A stretch of DNA of 64,000 nucleotides from Rhizobiaceae bacterium (GTDB lineage Bacteria > Pseudomonadota > Alphaproteobacteria > Rhizobiales > Rhizobiaceae). The notes under the pieces were generated by a model that was not told the origin of the DNA, made no database searches, and saw only the letters and a list, made by a program, of their open reading frames with translations. Position 1 is the first letter of the stretch; the number at the start of each line of letters is the position of its first letter. Positions 45,011 to 54,546 of this stretch are shown piece by piece. The position numbers were made by a program, and so were the translations under genes. Location: positions 1,984,001 to 2,048,000 of the forward strand of contig JAMLJB010000001.1 of assembly GCA_023953835.1 (NCBI GenBank), in the 5' to 3' direction.

Positions 45011-48000
45011 CTATTTGCGGAGCTGCTCGCGCAATGCGGCGAGCTTGGCGAAAGGCGAGTCCGGATCGACGCGGACGGGACGCTCCTCGCGCGGCTTCTG
45101 CTGGAACGGTTGCTCTCCCTTGCCGCCCTCCGGGCGCTTGCCGGCGTGATCGGGCCGAGGCGGCTTGCCCTTGAAGCGCGGCTTCCTGTTCTCGCCGCCT
45201 TGATCCGTGTCTGTATTGCGATGCGGCTGGCCGTGCCGTTTGTGGCGGTTCTGGCCCTCATGGCGCTGCGCGCCACCGTCGCGCGGGCGGTGGTCGAAGC
45301 GTTGCGGGCGCCACAGCATGACCGGCTTCGGCGGCTCGGCGGCCTGATCCGTGGCCGCTGCTTCCGCGACGGGCATTTCCGCGATAGGCACGTCCGCGGC
45401 GGGCGTGTCTGTGGGGAGTACTTCCACAGCCGGCGCTTCCGGTGTGGCGGTCTCCGCCTCGACGACGACTTGCGGTTCGGGGGTCGGTTCGGCTTCGGAG
45501 GTCGGCTCAACGCCGGCTTCGGGGGCGGGCTGAGCGGCGGCTGCCGCTGCGGCAGCGTCAAGCGAGTCCAGCTTTGCCCTGATATCATCGGCGGGCCGGG
45601 CATCGCCGCGATAGCCGAGTCCCTTCAATATCTGGTCCATGTCGTCGGCGGTCGCCCCGAGAATGGACATCATGGCGGGCGTCACCATGAAGGCGTGGCC
45701 GTCGAACGCGCCGTCGGGGCGTGCCCCCGCACCTGCTCTCCACGCCAGCGCGGGCCGGATCAGGTCCGCCAGACGTTCGAGAATGTCGACGCGAACCGCG
45801 CGCTTGCCCAGCACGCGATAGCCGGCGAGCTTGTAGAAGGCGGTGTCAAATTCGGGATCGACGGCGAGCGAGGTGCGCCCGGTCGCAAGCGCGTTCACCA
45901 CGTCGCCAAAGCCGTTCCTGCCCTTGCCGTCGTTCTTGAGTGCCCAGAGCAGGGTCACGAGGCCCGCCGGTGCGGGCTTGAGAAGCGAAGGCACGAAAAT
46001 ATGGTACGCCCCGAAGCGCACGCCCAGTCGCCGCAGCGCGGCGCGGCCTTCCTGGTCCAGCGCCTTCATATCGTCCGCGATGTCGCGCCGGTTGAGCATT
46101 CCGAGGTTTTCGACCAGCCGGAAGGCGATGCCCCGTGCAATGCCTGAAACCTGCTCTGCGCTGCGCAGGTCGACCAGAGGCTTCAGCAGCGATTCGATCT
46201 GGAAATTGATGAAGCGCTCGACGCGCGCCGCGACCTTGTCGCGGGCAGGGCCGGTCAGTTGCTCGTCGGCCAGCAGCACGAAGCGCGGCTTCAGGACATC
46301 TTCGCCGTCGGTCAGCGTGGCGATCGGCGCGCCGATCCAGCGCACCGTGCCGTCGGAGGCCAGCGCAATATCGCCGTTCGGCCCGGCCGCGAAGCGTTCG
46401 GCCCTCGCCTCGAACTCGGCGGCGAGCGCTTTCTGCGCGGCAGTGCGCACGGCCTTGCCGTCCTCGCCGCCCGCGCTCTGGTCGGCGGTGAAACGAAAGC
46501 CCTGCAATTCGCCGACATGGTGGCCTTCCACCGTGACGGTTCCCGCAGCGTTGATTTCAGCTTCAAGCATCGTGTTCTCTCTCAGGCGGCGCATGAGGAC
46601 GGAAGTCCTGCGGTCTACGAAGCGTTTCGTCAACCGCTCATGCAATGCATCGGAGAGACGATCCTCTATTTCACGCGTTCTTTCTTGCCAATGGAGGGGA
46701 TCGGCGAGCCAGCCCGGACGATTGGACACGAATGTCCATGTCCTGATCTGGGCGATGCGGTGCGACAGCGTGTCGATGTCGCCTTCGGTCGTGTCCGCGC
46801 GCCTGACCTGTTCGGCCATGTAGTCCTCGTCCACATGGCCGCGCCGCGCGAGGTCGAGATAGATGCTCGCAATGATGTCGGCGTGTTGGGCGGGCGCGAT
46901 CTTGCGGTAGTCGGGCAGCGCGCAAACTTCCCATAAAAGCGCGACCCGTTCGCGCGAGGTCGCCAGCGCCCTGATCGCGCCGTCCTTCGACAGATGCTCC
47001 AGCGCCTGGGCATCGACCGCGGGCGGCGCGCGCGTCAGGCCCTCGATCGGCGCGTTGGTTTCGATGGAACGCTTGAGTTCATCGAGGCTCGCGAAATTGA
47101 ATTGCGCGGTGCGCCACTGGAGCACCTTCACCGGCTCGAAATCATGCGATTCCAGCTTCTGGACCAGTTCCTCGTCGAAAGGGTCCACTCGTCCGGTGAC
47201 GCCAAAGGTTCCGTCACGCATGTGGCGGCCCGCCCGACCCGCGATCTGCCCCAGTTCGGAGGGGGTGAGCTGGCGGTACTGGTAGCCGTCGAATTTGCGG
47301 TTCTGGGCAAAGGCGACGTGGTCCACGTCGAGATTGAGGCCCATGCCGATGGCGTCTGTCGCAATGAGGTAGTCGACATCGCCCGACTGGTAGAGCGCTA
47401 CCTGCGCATTGCGCGTGCGCGGGCTGAGAGCGCCCAGCACCACCGCCGCGCCGCCCTGTTGGCGGCGGATCAGTTCGGCAATGCCGTAGACTTCGTCGGC
47501 GGAAAAGGCGACGACCGCGGACCGCCGGGGCAGGCGCGTCAGCTTCTTCGATCCCGCATAGGCAAGGTGCGACAGGCGGGGGCGCGTCAACACGGATACG
47601 CCCTTCAGCAATCGTTCCAGAATGATGCGCATGGTCGGTGCGCCAAGCAGCAGCGTCTCCTGGCGTCCGCGCAGGTGCAGGATGCGGTCAGTGAAAATGT
47701 GGCCGCGCTCGAGGTCGCCCGCCAGTTGCACCTCGTCGATGGCGACGAAGGCCGCGTCCGATTCGCGCGGCATGGCTTCGACCGTGCACACAGAATATTT
47801 CGCACCGACCGGCTGAATCTTTTCCTCGCCCGTAACGAGCGCGACCTTGTTTGCGCCGACCTTTTCGCAAACGCGCTGGTAGACCTCGCGCGCAAGAAGG
47901 CGCAGCGGCAGGCCGATCACGCCGCTCTCATGCGCCACCATGCGTTCGATGGCCAGATGCGTCTTGCCCGTGTTGGTCGGCCCGAGCACGGCTGTCACGT

Positions 48001-48049
48001 CACGCCCGGAAAGGATGAGCGGCTGGTTGTTTCTTGGCTGAACGTTCAT
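45011..48049 (-). CDS. SUV3-like DEAD/DEAH-box RNA helicase
   Basis: Superfamily 2 helicase of about 1012 residues. Walker A GPTNTGKT is at 23-30, motif II is AIDEVQLAGD, and motif VI is QIAGRAGRHMRDG. A SUV3-type C-terminal domain follows, then a long Ala/Pro/Glu-rich linker (about 840-930) and a basic His/Arg/Gly-rich tail likely to bind RNA. Mitochondrial SUV3 works in RNA decay; the bacterial role is less defined. The start is uncertain: the ATG at 48049 suits the domain but has no clear ribosome-binding site, and the frame extends to a TTG at 48127. Confidence 0.85.
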   Translation of the reverse strand: MNVQPRNNQPLILSGRDVTAVLGPTNTGKTHLAIERMVAHESGVIGLPLRLLAREVYQRVCEKVGANKVALVTGEEKIQPVGAKYSVCTVEAMPRESDAAFVAIDEVQLAGDLERGHIFTDRILHLRGRQETLLLGAPTMRIILERLLKGVSVLTRPRLSHLAYAGSKKLTRLPRRSAVVAFSADEVYGIAELIRRQQGGAAVVLGALSPRTRNAQVALYQSGDVDYLIATDAIGMGLNLDVDHVAFAQNRKFDGYQYRQLTPSELGQIAGRAGRHMRDGTFGVTGRVDPFDEELVQKLESHDFEPVKVLQWRTAQFNFASLDELKRSIETNAPIEGLTRAPPAVDAQALEHLSKDGAIRALATSRERVALLWEVCALPDYRKIAPAQHADIIASIYLDLARRGHVDEDYMAEQVRRADTTEGDIDTLSHRIAQIRTWTFVSNRPGWLADPLHWQERTREIEDRLSDALHERLTKRFVDRRTSVLMRRLRENTMLEAEINAAGTVTVEGHHVGELQGFRFTADQSAGGEDGKAVRTAAQKALAAEFEARAERFAAGPNGDIALASDGTVRWIGAPIATLTDGEDVLKPRFVLLADEQLTGPARDKVAARVERFINFQIESLLKPLVDLRSAEQVSGIARGIAFRLVENLGMLNRRDIADDMKALDQEGRAALRRLGVRFGAYHIFVPSLLKPAPAGLVTLLWALKNDGKGRNGFGDVVNALATGRTSLAVDPEFDTAFYKLAGYRVLGKRAVRVDILERLADLIRPALAWRAGAGARPDGAFDGHAFMVTPAMMSILGATADDMDQILKGLGYRGDARPADDIRAKLDSLDAAAAAAAAQPAPEAGVEPTSEAEPTPEPQVVVEAETATPEAPAVEVLPTDTPAADVPIAEMPVAEAAATDQAAEPPKPVMLWRPQRFDHRPRDGGAQRHEGQNRHKRHGQPHRNTDTDQGGENRKPRFKGKPPRPDHAGKRPEGGKGEQPFQQKPREERPVRVDPDSPFAKLAALREQLRK

Positions 48050-48180
48050 TGGGAGAGGTTTGCCGGACTCCTGCGGCGCTGCGCCATCCTGATGTTTTTC
48101 CACACATAGGCATTCATCGGCGTTCAAGGAAGCTTATTCTTCGACCGATTGCATGCCGCAATTAACATCTGGAACGAGTC

Positions 48181-48203
48181 TGGAACGAATCGGCGACGAA
48201 TCG
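48181..48203. repeat. 23-base direct repeat, copy 1
   Basis: The stretch beginning TGGAACGAATCGGCGACGAA is identical to 48452-48474 for 23 bases. It contains two GAATC (GANTC) sites. Confidence 0.85.
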
Positions 48204-48451
48204 CTGACTCAGCTGAATTCTGTCTTTGTTCACCGCTAGATGTGGTTCCCCGGAGGTGAACTCCCACCAGATGCTGAATCGCGTTTCTGCGAAAGCTGAT
48301 GCATGGGGCTGCGGCGTTAACTTTTGACGCAAGCGGTTTTTGAGCGGGTATAGTCCTCTCCTCAAATGTCTGAAAAATAAGCACATTGTTAATTCATATT
48401 AACTGTTTCTGAAGCTCCTCGGCCCGTTTGCGTTAACACTTCGAACCAAGG

Positions 48452-48474
48452 TGGAACGAATCGGCGACGAATCG
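48452..48474. repeat. 23-base direct repeat, copy 2
   Basis: Identical to 48181-48203, with two GAATC sites; the flanking bases differ on both sides. Confidence 0.85.
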
Positions 48475-48551
48475 GTGATCGGCTGTTTTTCCCGTTTTGT
48501 TCTCCACAACATGTTGTGCCATACATTGATTTTCCTACCAATGTGCACAGC

Positions 48552-48560
48552 TTATCCACA
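48552..48560. promoter_or_regulatory. DnaA box
   Basis: TTATCCACA is the perfect consensus DnaA box. One-mismatch boxes occur at 48500-48508 (TTCTCCACA) and 48096-48104 (TTTTCCACA), all in the same orientation. Confidence 0.5.
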
Positions 48561-48632
48561 GGCGGGGGCGGGTTTGCGGGCGCAAGAGGTTAATTTTGCC
48601 GGGGTAAGTGCCAGCGTGAGCGCGGCAAGTTT

Positions 48633-48691
48633 GGCGCTGCCCCTCACCCTTACCCTCTCCCGGTAAAATGGGGCGAGGGGGCGTCAGCGCC
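48633..48691. repeat. Intergenic palindromic element
   Basis: GGCGCTG-CCCCTC at 48633-48645 pairs with GAGGGG (48675-48680) and CAGCGCC (48685-48691), making a long hairpin with CCCTCACCC-type arms. This looks like the short palindromic repeats scattered between genes in many rhizobia. Confidence 0.6.
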
Positions 48692-48739
48692 GGAGACTGT
48701 CGCGGGAAGAAGGTGCCGGCAGGCGGATGAAAGCGCGGC

Positions 48740-50257
48740 CTAGCGATCAGTGACGATCTTGACCTTGTAACCGGCGGGCACAGTGTTGCCGGTGGGGATT
48801 TCGTTCAGCACGCGGAAGAGTTCTTCACGGCGGTCCACGCCGACCATCCGCGCCGAGAGGGAGGCAACCGTATCGCCCGGCTTTGCGGTGACGATGCGGA
48901 TCCTCAATGGCCGGAGCGCCGCCTTTTCTCCCGCGCTCAGGATGCGGAAGCTGTCGCTGACCGTCCGCGCGACCGAATCGAGGTTCGTCGCGGCGGCGGG
49001 CGCCGCCGTGAGCAGCCGGTACACCTGCCCCCCGGCGCGAATGACGGCGATGTCGAACTGCCAGTTGTCTGCGCGCGCACGGGCGATCGCCGCGTCATTG
49101 CCGTTGATCCTGACCGGGCGGATGCTCGCCGGATCGAGGCCCGTGACCCAGCCGCTGCGAAGATAATCCGGCAGCGAGACACTAGGTTGCAGGGTCACGC
49201 CGTCGAAACGGATTGCCATGTTGCCGGGGCCGTTCGCGGTGACCGCGGCGGAACTGTTGTCGATGATGAAGCCCTGGGGCACCGAGAAGGAGATGCCGAG
49301 GCCGGGATGCAGGAATGTGTGGCCGCGCACATAGCCCTCTTCGGGCGTGTCGCCGAACAGCAGGCCATCGATGCCCGCCAGATAGGCGTCGCGATCGACG
49401 ATGCCCGAGCCGGGCGGGCCGAAGTTCCGGGCGTGGCGTTGCGCAAGCTCGATGCGCTGAGGGGTATTGGGATGGCTGGCGAGAAAGTCGAGGCTGGCGT
49501 CGGTCGCGCCGGACACGCTGCGCAGATTGCTGTAATCCGCCATGGTCTTCAGGAAGCGCCCGGCGGCATAAGGGTCAAATCCGGCCTGACCGCTCGATTT
49601 GATGCCAATCGCGTCCGCTTCAAGCTCCTGGTTGCGCGAAAACTGGGCGAGCTTCAGCTTGCCGCGCAGCGCGGTGACTTCCGCGACCGGGCTCGTGCCG
49701 AAAATCTCGGCAGCCGCCTTGGTGGCCAGCTCGGCCTCCGCCTCGGCCTGCTGGCGGGCAATGCCGTGATTGGCGGTGACGTGGCCCATTTCATGCGCCA
49801 GAACTGCCGCCAGTTCGGCGGAATCGTTCGCCAGCGCCAGCAGGCCGCGCGTGACGTACAGATAGCCGCCCGGCAGCGCAAAGGCGTTCACATTGGGCGA
49901 GTTGAGAATGGTGATACGGTATGCTTGCCCCGGATTGCCGGCGACCGTGGTGAGGTTGCCGACGACCTTGGCGACCATGCGCTCCAGCTTGGGATCGGCA
50001 TATTCGCCGCCATAGGTCGCGAGGATGCGCGGATGCTGGGCGCGGGCGAGCGCTGCGAGCTTGTTGTTCTTCTGGACCGTATCGACGGTGACGGGATTGT
50101 TCGACGGCTGGAATGCCTGTTCGTCCACGCGGGAAGGATAGACGTCGAGATTCTGGCAGGCGGCCAGCAGTGTCGAAAGCGCGAGCAGCACCACGCCTCG
50201 GCGCACCGCGCCGAAGCCTTTCAGCCTCTTCCCGGTCGTTCGGGTCGAACCCGTCAC
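48740..50257 (-). CDS. M48 family metalloprotease, lipoprotein
   Basis: Periplasmic zinc protease of 505 residues. The GTG at 50257 is chosen because GGAAGGGA lies at proper distance. The signal ends in the lipobox LAAC, so it is anchored to a membrane. The zinc motif is HEMGH in VLAHEMGHVTANHG. The C-terminus (VTAKPGDTVASLSARMVGVD, ending TVPAGYKVKIV) is LysM-like and would hold peptidoglycan. It is the BepA/LoiP type of envelope quality-control protease. Confidence 0.9.
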   Translation of the reverse strand: MTGSTRTTGKRLKGFGAVRRGVVLLALSTLLAACQNLDVYPSRVDEQAFQPSNNPVTVDTVQKNNKLAALARAQHPRILATYGGEYADPKLERMVAKVVGNLTTVAGNPGQAYRITILNSPNVNAFALPGGYLYVTRGLLALANDSAELAAVLAHEMGHVTANHGIARQQAEAEAELATKAAAEIFGTSPVAEVTALRGKLKLAQFSRNQELEADAIGIKSSGQAGFDPYAAGRFLKTMADYSNLRSVSGATDASLDFLASHPNTPQRIELAQRHARNFGPPGSGIVDRDAYLAGIDGLLFGDTPEEGYVRGHTFLHPGLGISFSVPQGFIIDNSSAAVTANGPGNMAIRFDGVTLQPSVSLPDYLRSGWVTGLDPASIRPVRINGNDAAIARARADNWQFDIAVIRAGGQVYRLLTAAPAAATNLDSVARTVSDSFRILSAGEKAALRPLRIRIVTAKPGDTVASLSARMVGVDRREELFRVLNEIPTGNTVPAGYKVKIVTDR

Positions 50258-50329
50258 GATGGTCCCTTCCAACTGGTCTCGCGCACCCTGCACGCGGATG
50301 CCTTCTGCCGCTGACGCTGTGGCGACAAA

Positions 50330-51073
50330 TTATGTCCGCTTCCGGGCAAACCGCGCCGATTCGTCTAATCCTATATAGCGTTTGAACGGTGCGGGTGCAT
50401 TGCCTTCGAAGAAAAGTTTTGCCGGACCAGCAGCGGCAAGCCTGCCTTCCTCGAGAAAGAGCACATCCTGCGCGATGCGGCGGGCGTCTTCAGGCTGGTG
50501 GGTGACGAAGAGCACGGTCATCCCGCGCTCGGCGTGAATGTCGGCCAAGAGGTCGATCATGTCTTCACGCAACGCGGGGCCGAGCGAGGCGAAAGGTTCG
50601 TCCAGCAGCAGCACCGGACGGTCTCGCACCAGCGCGCGCGCCAGCGCCACGCGTTGACGCTCTCCGCCCGACAGTTCTGAGGGCAGGCGCTTCTCCTTGC
50701 CCGCCAGCCCGGTGCGCGCCAGCGCCTCGCCGATAGCTGCGCGGTCCCGGTCGTCGAGCCGGAGCGAGGGCGAGCGTCCCAGCCCGACATTCTTCTCGAC
50801 GCTGAGGTGCGCAAACAGGTTGTTTTCCTGAAACACCATCGAAACGGGCCGCTCGGCGGGGCCAAGGCCGGTGACGTCGCTGCCGCCGATCAGCACCCGG
50901 CCTGACTCGGGCACTTCGAACCCGGCAATCAGATTGAGGAGCGTCGTCTTGCCCGCTCCGCTCGGACCCATCACCGCTGTCACCGAACCGGCTTCCACCG
51001 AGAGGTCGAAGCTGACGCGCGTCTCGTCATAGCCGAACGCGACCTGTTCTAGCCGGATCGATGCGGCGCTCAT
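50330..51073 (-). CDS. thiQ: Thiamine ABC transporter ATP-binding protein
   Basis: ATPase of 247 residues with Walker [10 protein letters not shown], signature [15 protein letters not shown] and Walker [14 protein letters not shown]. It is short and lacks a TOBE domain, as is usual for ThiQ. Its start overlaps the thiP stop by four bases. It is the last gene of the riboswitch-controlled thiBPQ operon. Confidence 0.93.
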   Translation of the reverse strand: MSAASIRLEQVAFGYDETRVSFDLSVEAGSVTAVMGPSGAGKTTLLNLIAGFEVPESGRVLIGGSDVTGLGPAERPVSMVFQENNLFAHLSVEKNVGLGRSPSLRLDDRDRAAIGEALARTGLAGKEKRLPSELSGGERQRVALARALVRDRPVLLLDEPFASLGPALREDMIDLLADIHAERGMTVLFVTHQPEDARRIAQDVLFLEEGRLAAAGPAKLFFEGNAPAPFKRYIGLDESARFARKRT

Positions 51074-52662
51074 CGGGCCTCTCTCCCAAGCCGGTCGGCA
51101 ATCAGCATCAGCGCAAGGCAGAGCAGGCCGAGGAGGAGCGCGACGCCTGCCGCGTCCTCGGTGCGGTAGCTGCCCATGCGGCCGAGCAGAAGATAGGGAA
51201 GGGTTTGCACGGCGTCAGATCCGAACAGGGCGATGACGCCAAGATCGCCCAGCGACAGGGCCATTGCAAAGGCAAGACCGGTGAGCAGCGGGCGGCGCAG
51301 CACGGGCCAGTCGATGAGGCGCAGGCGGTTCCATCCCGTGATGCCAAGCTGCGCGGCGATCCGGTCGTGGCGGGTGGCGGCGGCGTCATAGGCGGGGCGG
51401 ATGGCGCGGATGGCGAAGGGCATCGCCATGACGGCGTTGACTGCGACGACCATAACGGGCGCGGCCCCAAAAACATCGATACGGGTGCGCAGCAGCAGGA
51501 ACCAACCCGAGCCGATGACGATGGGTGGCACGACGAGGACAAAGCCCGCGCCGGTGTCGAGCAATCTTTCCAGAAGTCCCGGCCGGGTTTTGCGTCGCTC
51601 AGCCGCAATCTTCTGGCGCGTGGCGACCAGCGACAACGAAAGAGCGAGGCACAGGATCGCCGAAAGGCTTGCCAGGACAAGGCTCGTCAGCGCGGCGGTC
51701 TGCACCGCCTGCTCCGAGGCAAGCCGGGCGAGGTCGGCGCGCAGTCCGGCGATCACGGTCGCCGCCATGGGCGACAGCACGAACAGCGCCGCAACAAACA
51801 GCACCGCGGCGTTGAAGGCTGTCTCAAACCGCTCCGGGCGTAGCGGCGAACGGCGCGAAACCGAGAGATTTGCGTCGCCCGCCACATTTGCGCCGAGGCG
51901 CGCCAACGCGGCAAGCACGATGGCCGTCAATAGAATCTGCAGCAGGGTCACGGCGACGGCGCGGGCGGGGTCGAAGTCGAAGCGCAGCGCCTGATAGATC
52001 GCCACTTCGAGCGTCGTCGCGCGCGGGCCGCCGCCAAGCGTCAGCACGATGGTAAAGGAGGTGATGCACAGCATGAAGACAAGGCCCGCGACGGAGGGCA
52101 GGGCGCGGCGGATCGTCGGCCACTCGATGAGGGTGAAAGCGGGGCGGGCGCCCATGCCGAGCTGCGCGGCAAGCCGCAACTGATCGGGAGGGATCGTGTC
52201 GAGCGCTTCGAGCAACAGGCGTGTCGCCAGCGGCAGGTTGAAAAACACATGCGCGACGAGAATTCCCGACAGGCCGTATATGCCCGGCCAGCCCGGTCCC
52301 CACAGCGAACTGAACAGGCCCGCGCGCCCGTAGAGCGCAAGCACGCCGAGCGCGGCGACGATTGCGGGCAGCGCAAGCGGCACCGCGAACAGCTTCAGGA
52401 TCAGGCCGCGCCCGGGAAAGGAGGGGTGGCGCGACAGGGCGCGCGCCACGAGGATCGCAGGAGCGACCGACAACAGGGTGGAGAGCGCGGCCTGCCACAA
52501 GGTGAAGCGGGCGACGCGCAGGAGATAGGGATCGAAGGCGGCGAGCGCGCCGTCGGGATTGGACAGGCCCTCGGCGAGCAGCCCTGCAAACGCGCCGCCG
52601 ATCAGCAGCGCGATTGCGCCGAGCGCCAGCAGGCCCGGACCGATTGCCCTGAGCGATCCCAT
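51070..52662 (-). CDS. thiP: Thiamine/TPP ABC transporter permease
   Basis: Fused permease of 530 residues with two permease modules and about twelve membrane segments. Each half has an EAA-like loop, for example [20 protein letters not shown] in the first and [20 protein letters not shown] in the second. It moves thiamine, TMP or TPP across the inner membrane. It starts 13 bases after thiB. Confidence 0.92.
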   Translation of the reverse strand: MGSLRAIGPGLLALGAIALLIGGAFAGLLAEGLSNPDGALAAFDPYLLRVARFTLWQAALSTLLSVAPAILVARALSRHPSFPGRGLILKLFAVPLALPAIVAALGVLALYGRAGLFSSLWGPGWPGIYGLSGILVAHVFFNLPLATRLLLEALDTIPPDQLRLAAQLGMGARPAFTLIEWPTIRRALPSVAGLVFMLCITSFTIVLTLGGGPRATTLEVAIYQALRFDFDPARAVAVTLLQILLTAIVLAALARLGANVAGDANLSVSRRSPLRPERFETAFNAAVLFVAALFVLSPMAATVIAGLRADLARLASEQAVQTAALTSLVLASLSAILCLALSLSLVATRQKIAAERRKTRPGLLERLLDTGAGFVLVVPPIVIGSGWFLLLRTRIDVFGAAPVMVVAVNAVMAMPFAIRAIRPAYDAAATRHDRIAAQLGITGWNRLRLIDWPVLRRPLLTGLAFAMALSLGDLGVIALFGSDAVQTLPYLLLGRMGSYRTEDAAGVALLLGLLCLALMLIADRLGREAR

Positions 52663-52675
52663 GTCCCCGATCAGC

Positions 52676-53671
52676 CTATTCGCTCATGATCGCCAGCCAT
52701 TCATCGACCCATGCCTTGCGGTTGCGCTCAACGATCTCGGGCGCGAACACAAGGGGTTTGACGGGCTGCGGCAGCGTGTCGAATGCGGGGTTCAACGGCG
52801 TGGACGTCTTGGCGGCGGGGAACATCCAGTTTGTTTCGGGAATGATGTCCTGAAAGGCCGGGCTGGTCATGAAGGCGATGAACTGCGCGGCGAGCGGGTT
52901 CTGCGCACCCGTCGTGGTGATGCCCGCGACTTCGATCTGCATATAATTGCCTTCCTCGAAGGCGGTCGCTCTATAGGTGTCCACCTTCTCCGCGATGAGA
53001 TGATAGGCCGGGGAGGTGGTGTAGGAGAGCACCATCGGCGCCTCGCCCTTGGTGAACAGGCCGTAGGACTCGCTCCAGCCGGGGGTGACGGTCAGCACAC
53101 GGTGCTTGAGCCTGTCCCACGCCTCGCCTGCCTTATCGCCATAGACCGCACGCATCCAGAGCACGAAACCGAGGCCCGGCGTGGAGGTGCGGGGGTCCTG
53201 GAGAACGATCTTTTCCTCCGGGTTGCCCTCGACCAGTTCCTTGAGGCTCTTCGGCGGGTTTGGCACCTTGTCCTTGTTGTAGACGACGGAGAAATAGCCA
53301 TAGTCATAGGGCACGAACACCTCGTCGTCCCAGCCGCCGGGAACGGTGAGTTCGCCGATCTCGCCATGCGGGGCGAACAGGCCGGTGGCCTTTGCCTCGG
53401 CGGTCAGGTTGGTGTCGAGGCCCAGCACGACATCGGCCTTTGTTGCCGCGCCTTCCAGCTTGACGCGGTTGAGAAGCGCCACGCCATCGGCGACGGATAC
53501 GAACTCCAGATCGCATTTGCATTCGGCCTCGAACGCCTTTTCGACCTGTGGGCCGGGACCCCATTCGGCGGTGAAGCTTTCATATGTGTAGACAGTCAGC
53601 TTGTCTGCCGCGTGGGCCGGAACGATACCGAGAAGGCAGGCAAGCGAAACAGAGGTTGTCAATCGGCGCAT
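52676..53671 (-). CDS. thiB: Thiamine-binding periplasmic protein
   Basis: Binding protein of 331 residues with a 21-residue signal peptide ending in AHA|ADKL. The mature start [20 protein letters not shown] is typical of ThiB/TbpA, as is the CKCDLEFV region. AAGGA precedes the ATG. A TPP riboswitch lies 50-140 bases upstream and controls the operon. Confidence 0.95.
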   Translation of the reverse strand: MRRLTTSVSLACLLGIVPAHAADKLTVYTYESFTAEWGPGPQVEKAFEAECKCDLEFVSVADGVALLNRVKLEGAATKADVVLGLDTNLTAEAKATGLFAPHGEIGELTVPGGWDDEVFVPYDYGYFSVVYNKDKVPNPPKSLKELVEGNPEEKIVLQDPRTSTPGLGFVLWMRAVYGDKAGEAWDRLKHRVLTVTPGWSESYGLFTKGEAPMVLSYTTSPAYHLIAEKVDTYRATAFEEGNYMQIEVAGITTTGAQNPLAAQFIAFMTSPAFQDIIPETNWMFPAAKTSTPLNPAFDTLPQPVKPLVFAPEIVERNRKAWVDEWLAIMSE

Positions 53672-53721
53672 TCATTCTTTCCTTCTGTTTCGGAGTGAAT
53701 GTGCGTCGTTTGACCGAAGCA

Positions 53722-53808
53722 TCTAATCCCTCCGCCGGTACAAACCGGATCAGGTTCAGCGGGTTGGCCTGTGCCTCTCAGCCGCGTTCATGCGGCACCC
53801 CGTTAGAG
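53722..53808 (-). promoter_or_regulatory. TPP riboswitch (THI element)
   Basis: On the minus strand the conserved blocks appear in order: GGGGTGCC, GGCTGAGAGG, ACCCGCTGAACCTGATCCGG, and the closing GCGGAGGGA. They form the pyrimidine- and pyrophosphate-binding helices. It sits in the leader of thiB and should shut the operon when TPP is plentiful. Confidence 0.96.
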
Positions 53809-53901
53809 CGCGAAAACACATAGGCCGGTTCCCCCGCGTAAGCAACCCTGATTGCGAAGTCCCACTGGCCTCGAAGCGCGTCGCCTGATAGACGCGCGCC
53901 G

Positions 53902-54546
53902 ATGAGCCGTTTCACTATCCTTCTCGGGGGCGATCTTGTTTTGACCCCACGCCTGCTTGCCCAGATCGCCGGGTCGCGCGTTATTGCCGCCGATTCCGGC
54001 ATCCGCCATGCGTCGGCGCTCGAGGTCGTACCGGAGCTTTGGGTCGGCGATTTCGATTCCGTGCCGCCGGTTCTGGAAAGGGCGCTGGCGGGCGTGGAGA
54101 GGCGTTCCTTCCCCAAGGAAAAGGACCAGACGGACGGCGAACTGGCGGTTGCCAAGGCAATCGAGCGCGGCGCCACGGACCTTGTCCTTGCGGGAGCCTT
54201 TGGCGGCCCGCGCTTCGATCACAGCTTTTTCCATTCAGCGCTGGCCGTTCGGATGCTGGAGCAGGGAACTCCGGTCCTGCTGACCAGCGGCGCACAGGAG
54301 GCGACGCCGCTCGGGCCGCAGGCGAGGCGGTTCGACTATGATGACGGGACGGTCTTCAGCGTCATGGCCTTCACCGATCTTGAAGGCCTGACGGTCGAAG
54401 GCGCGCATTGGCCGCTTCATGCGGCCCGCGTTTCGTTCGGCTCGTCGCGGACAATTTCCAATGAAGTGCGCGGCGCGCTGACCGTCAGCCTTGCGTCCGG
54501 TCGTGCATTGCTTCTGGCGCATCCCTTTCCCGGCGAGGATTTCTGA
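53902..54546 (+). CDS. thiN: Thiamine diphosphokinase
   Basis: Enzyme of 214 residues that makes TPP from thiamine and ATP. Motifs: ADSG near 30, VGDFDS near 49, KDQTDGELA near 74 and GGPRFDH near 100, and SNEV near the C-terminus. It is divergent from the thiamine importer, so uptake and activation sit together. Its stop overlaps the next ATG by one base (TGATG). Confidence 0.93.
   Translation: MSRFTILLGGDLVLTPRLLAQIAGSRVIAADSGIRHASALEVVPELWVGDFDSVPPVLERALAGVERRSFPKEKDQTDGELAVAKAIERGATDLVLAGAFGGPRFDHSFFHSALAVRMLEQGTPVLLTSGAQEATPLGPQARRFDYDDGTVFSVMAFTDLEGLTVEGAHWPLHAARVSFGSSRTISNEVRGALTVSLASGRALLLAHPFPGEDF

Larger units (their letters stand above)
48128..48739. other. Non-coding region rich in GANTC, TTAA half-sites and DnaA-box-like sequences
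   Basis: No gene is supported in these 612 bases between the helicase and the M48 protease. It holds seven GANTC sites within 48176-48473, six (G/A)TTAA(C/T) half-sites (48162, 48316, 48388, 48398, 48432, 48589), an AT-rich stretch at 48370-48410, a perfect DnaA box and two near matches, an exact direct repeat and a palindromic unit. GANTC is the CcrM methylation site and TTAA pairs are CtrA-type half-sites, so cell-cycle control is suggested. Confidence 0.6.

Noticed and set aside
48370..48410. Full CtrA site (TTAA-N7-TTAA)
   Set aside because: The best pair at 48389-48402 has six bases between the TTAA halves, one less than the consensus, so only half-sites are claimed.
48451..48666. 71-codon frame in the non-coding region
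   Set aside because: No ribosome-binding site, and it runs through the direct repeat and the palindromic element.
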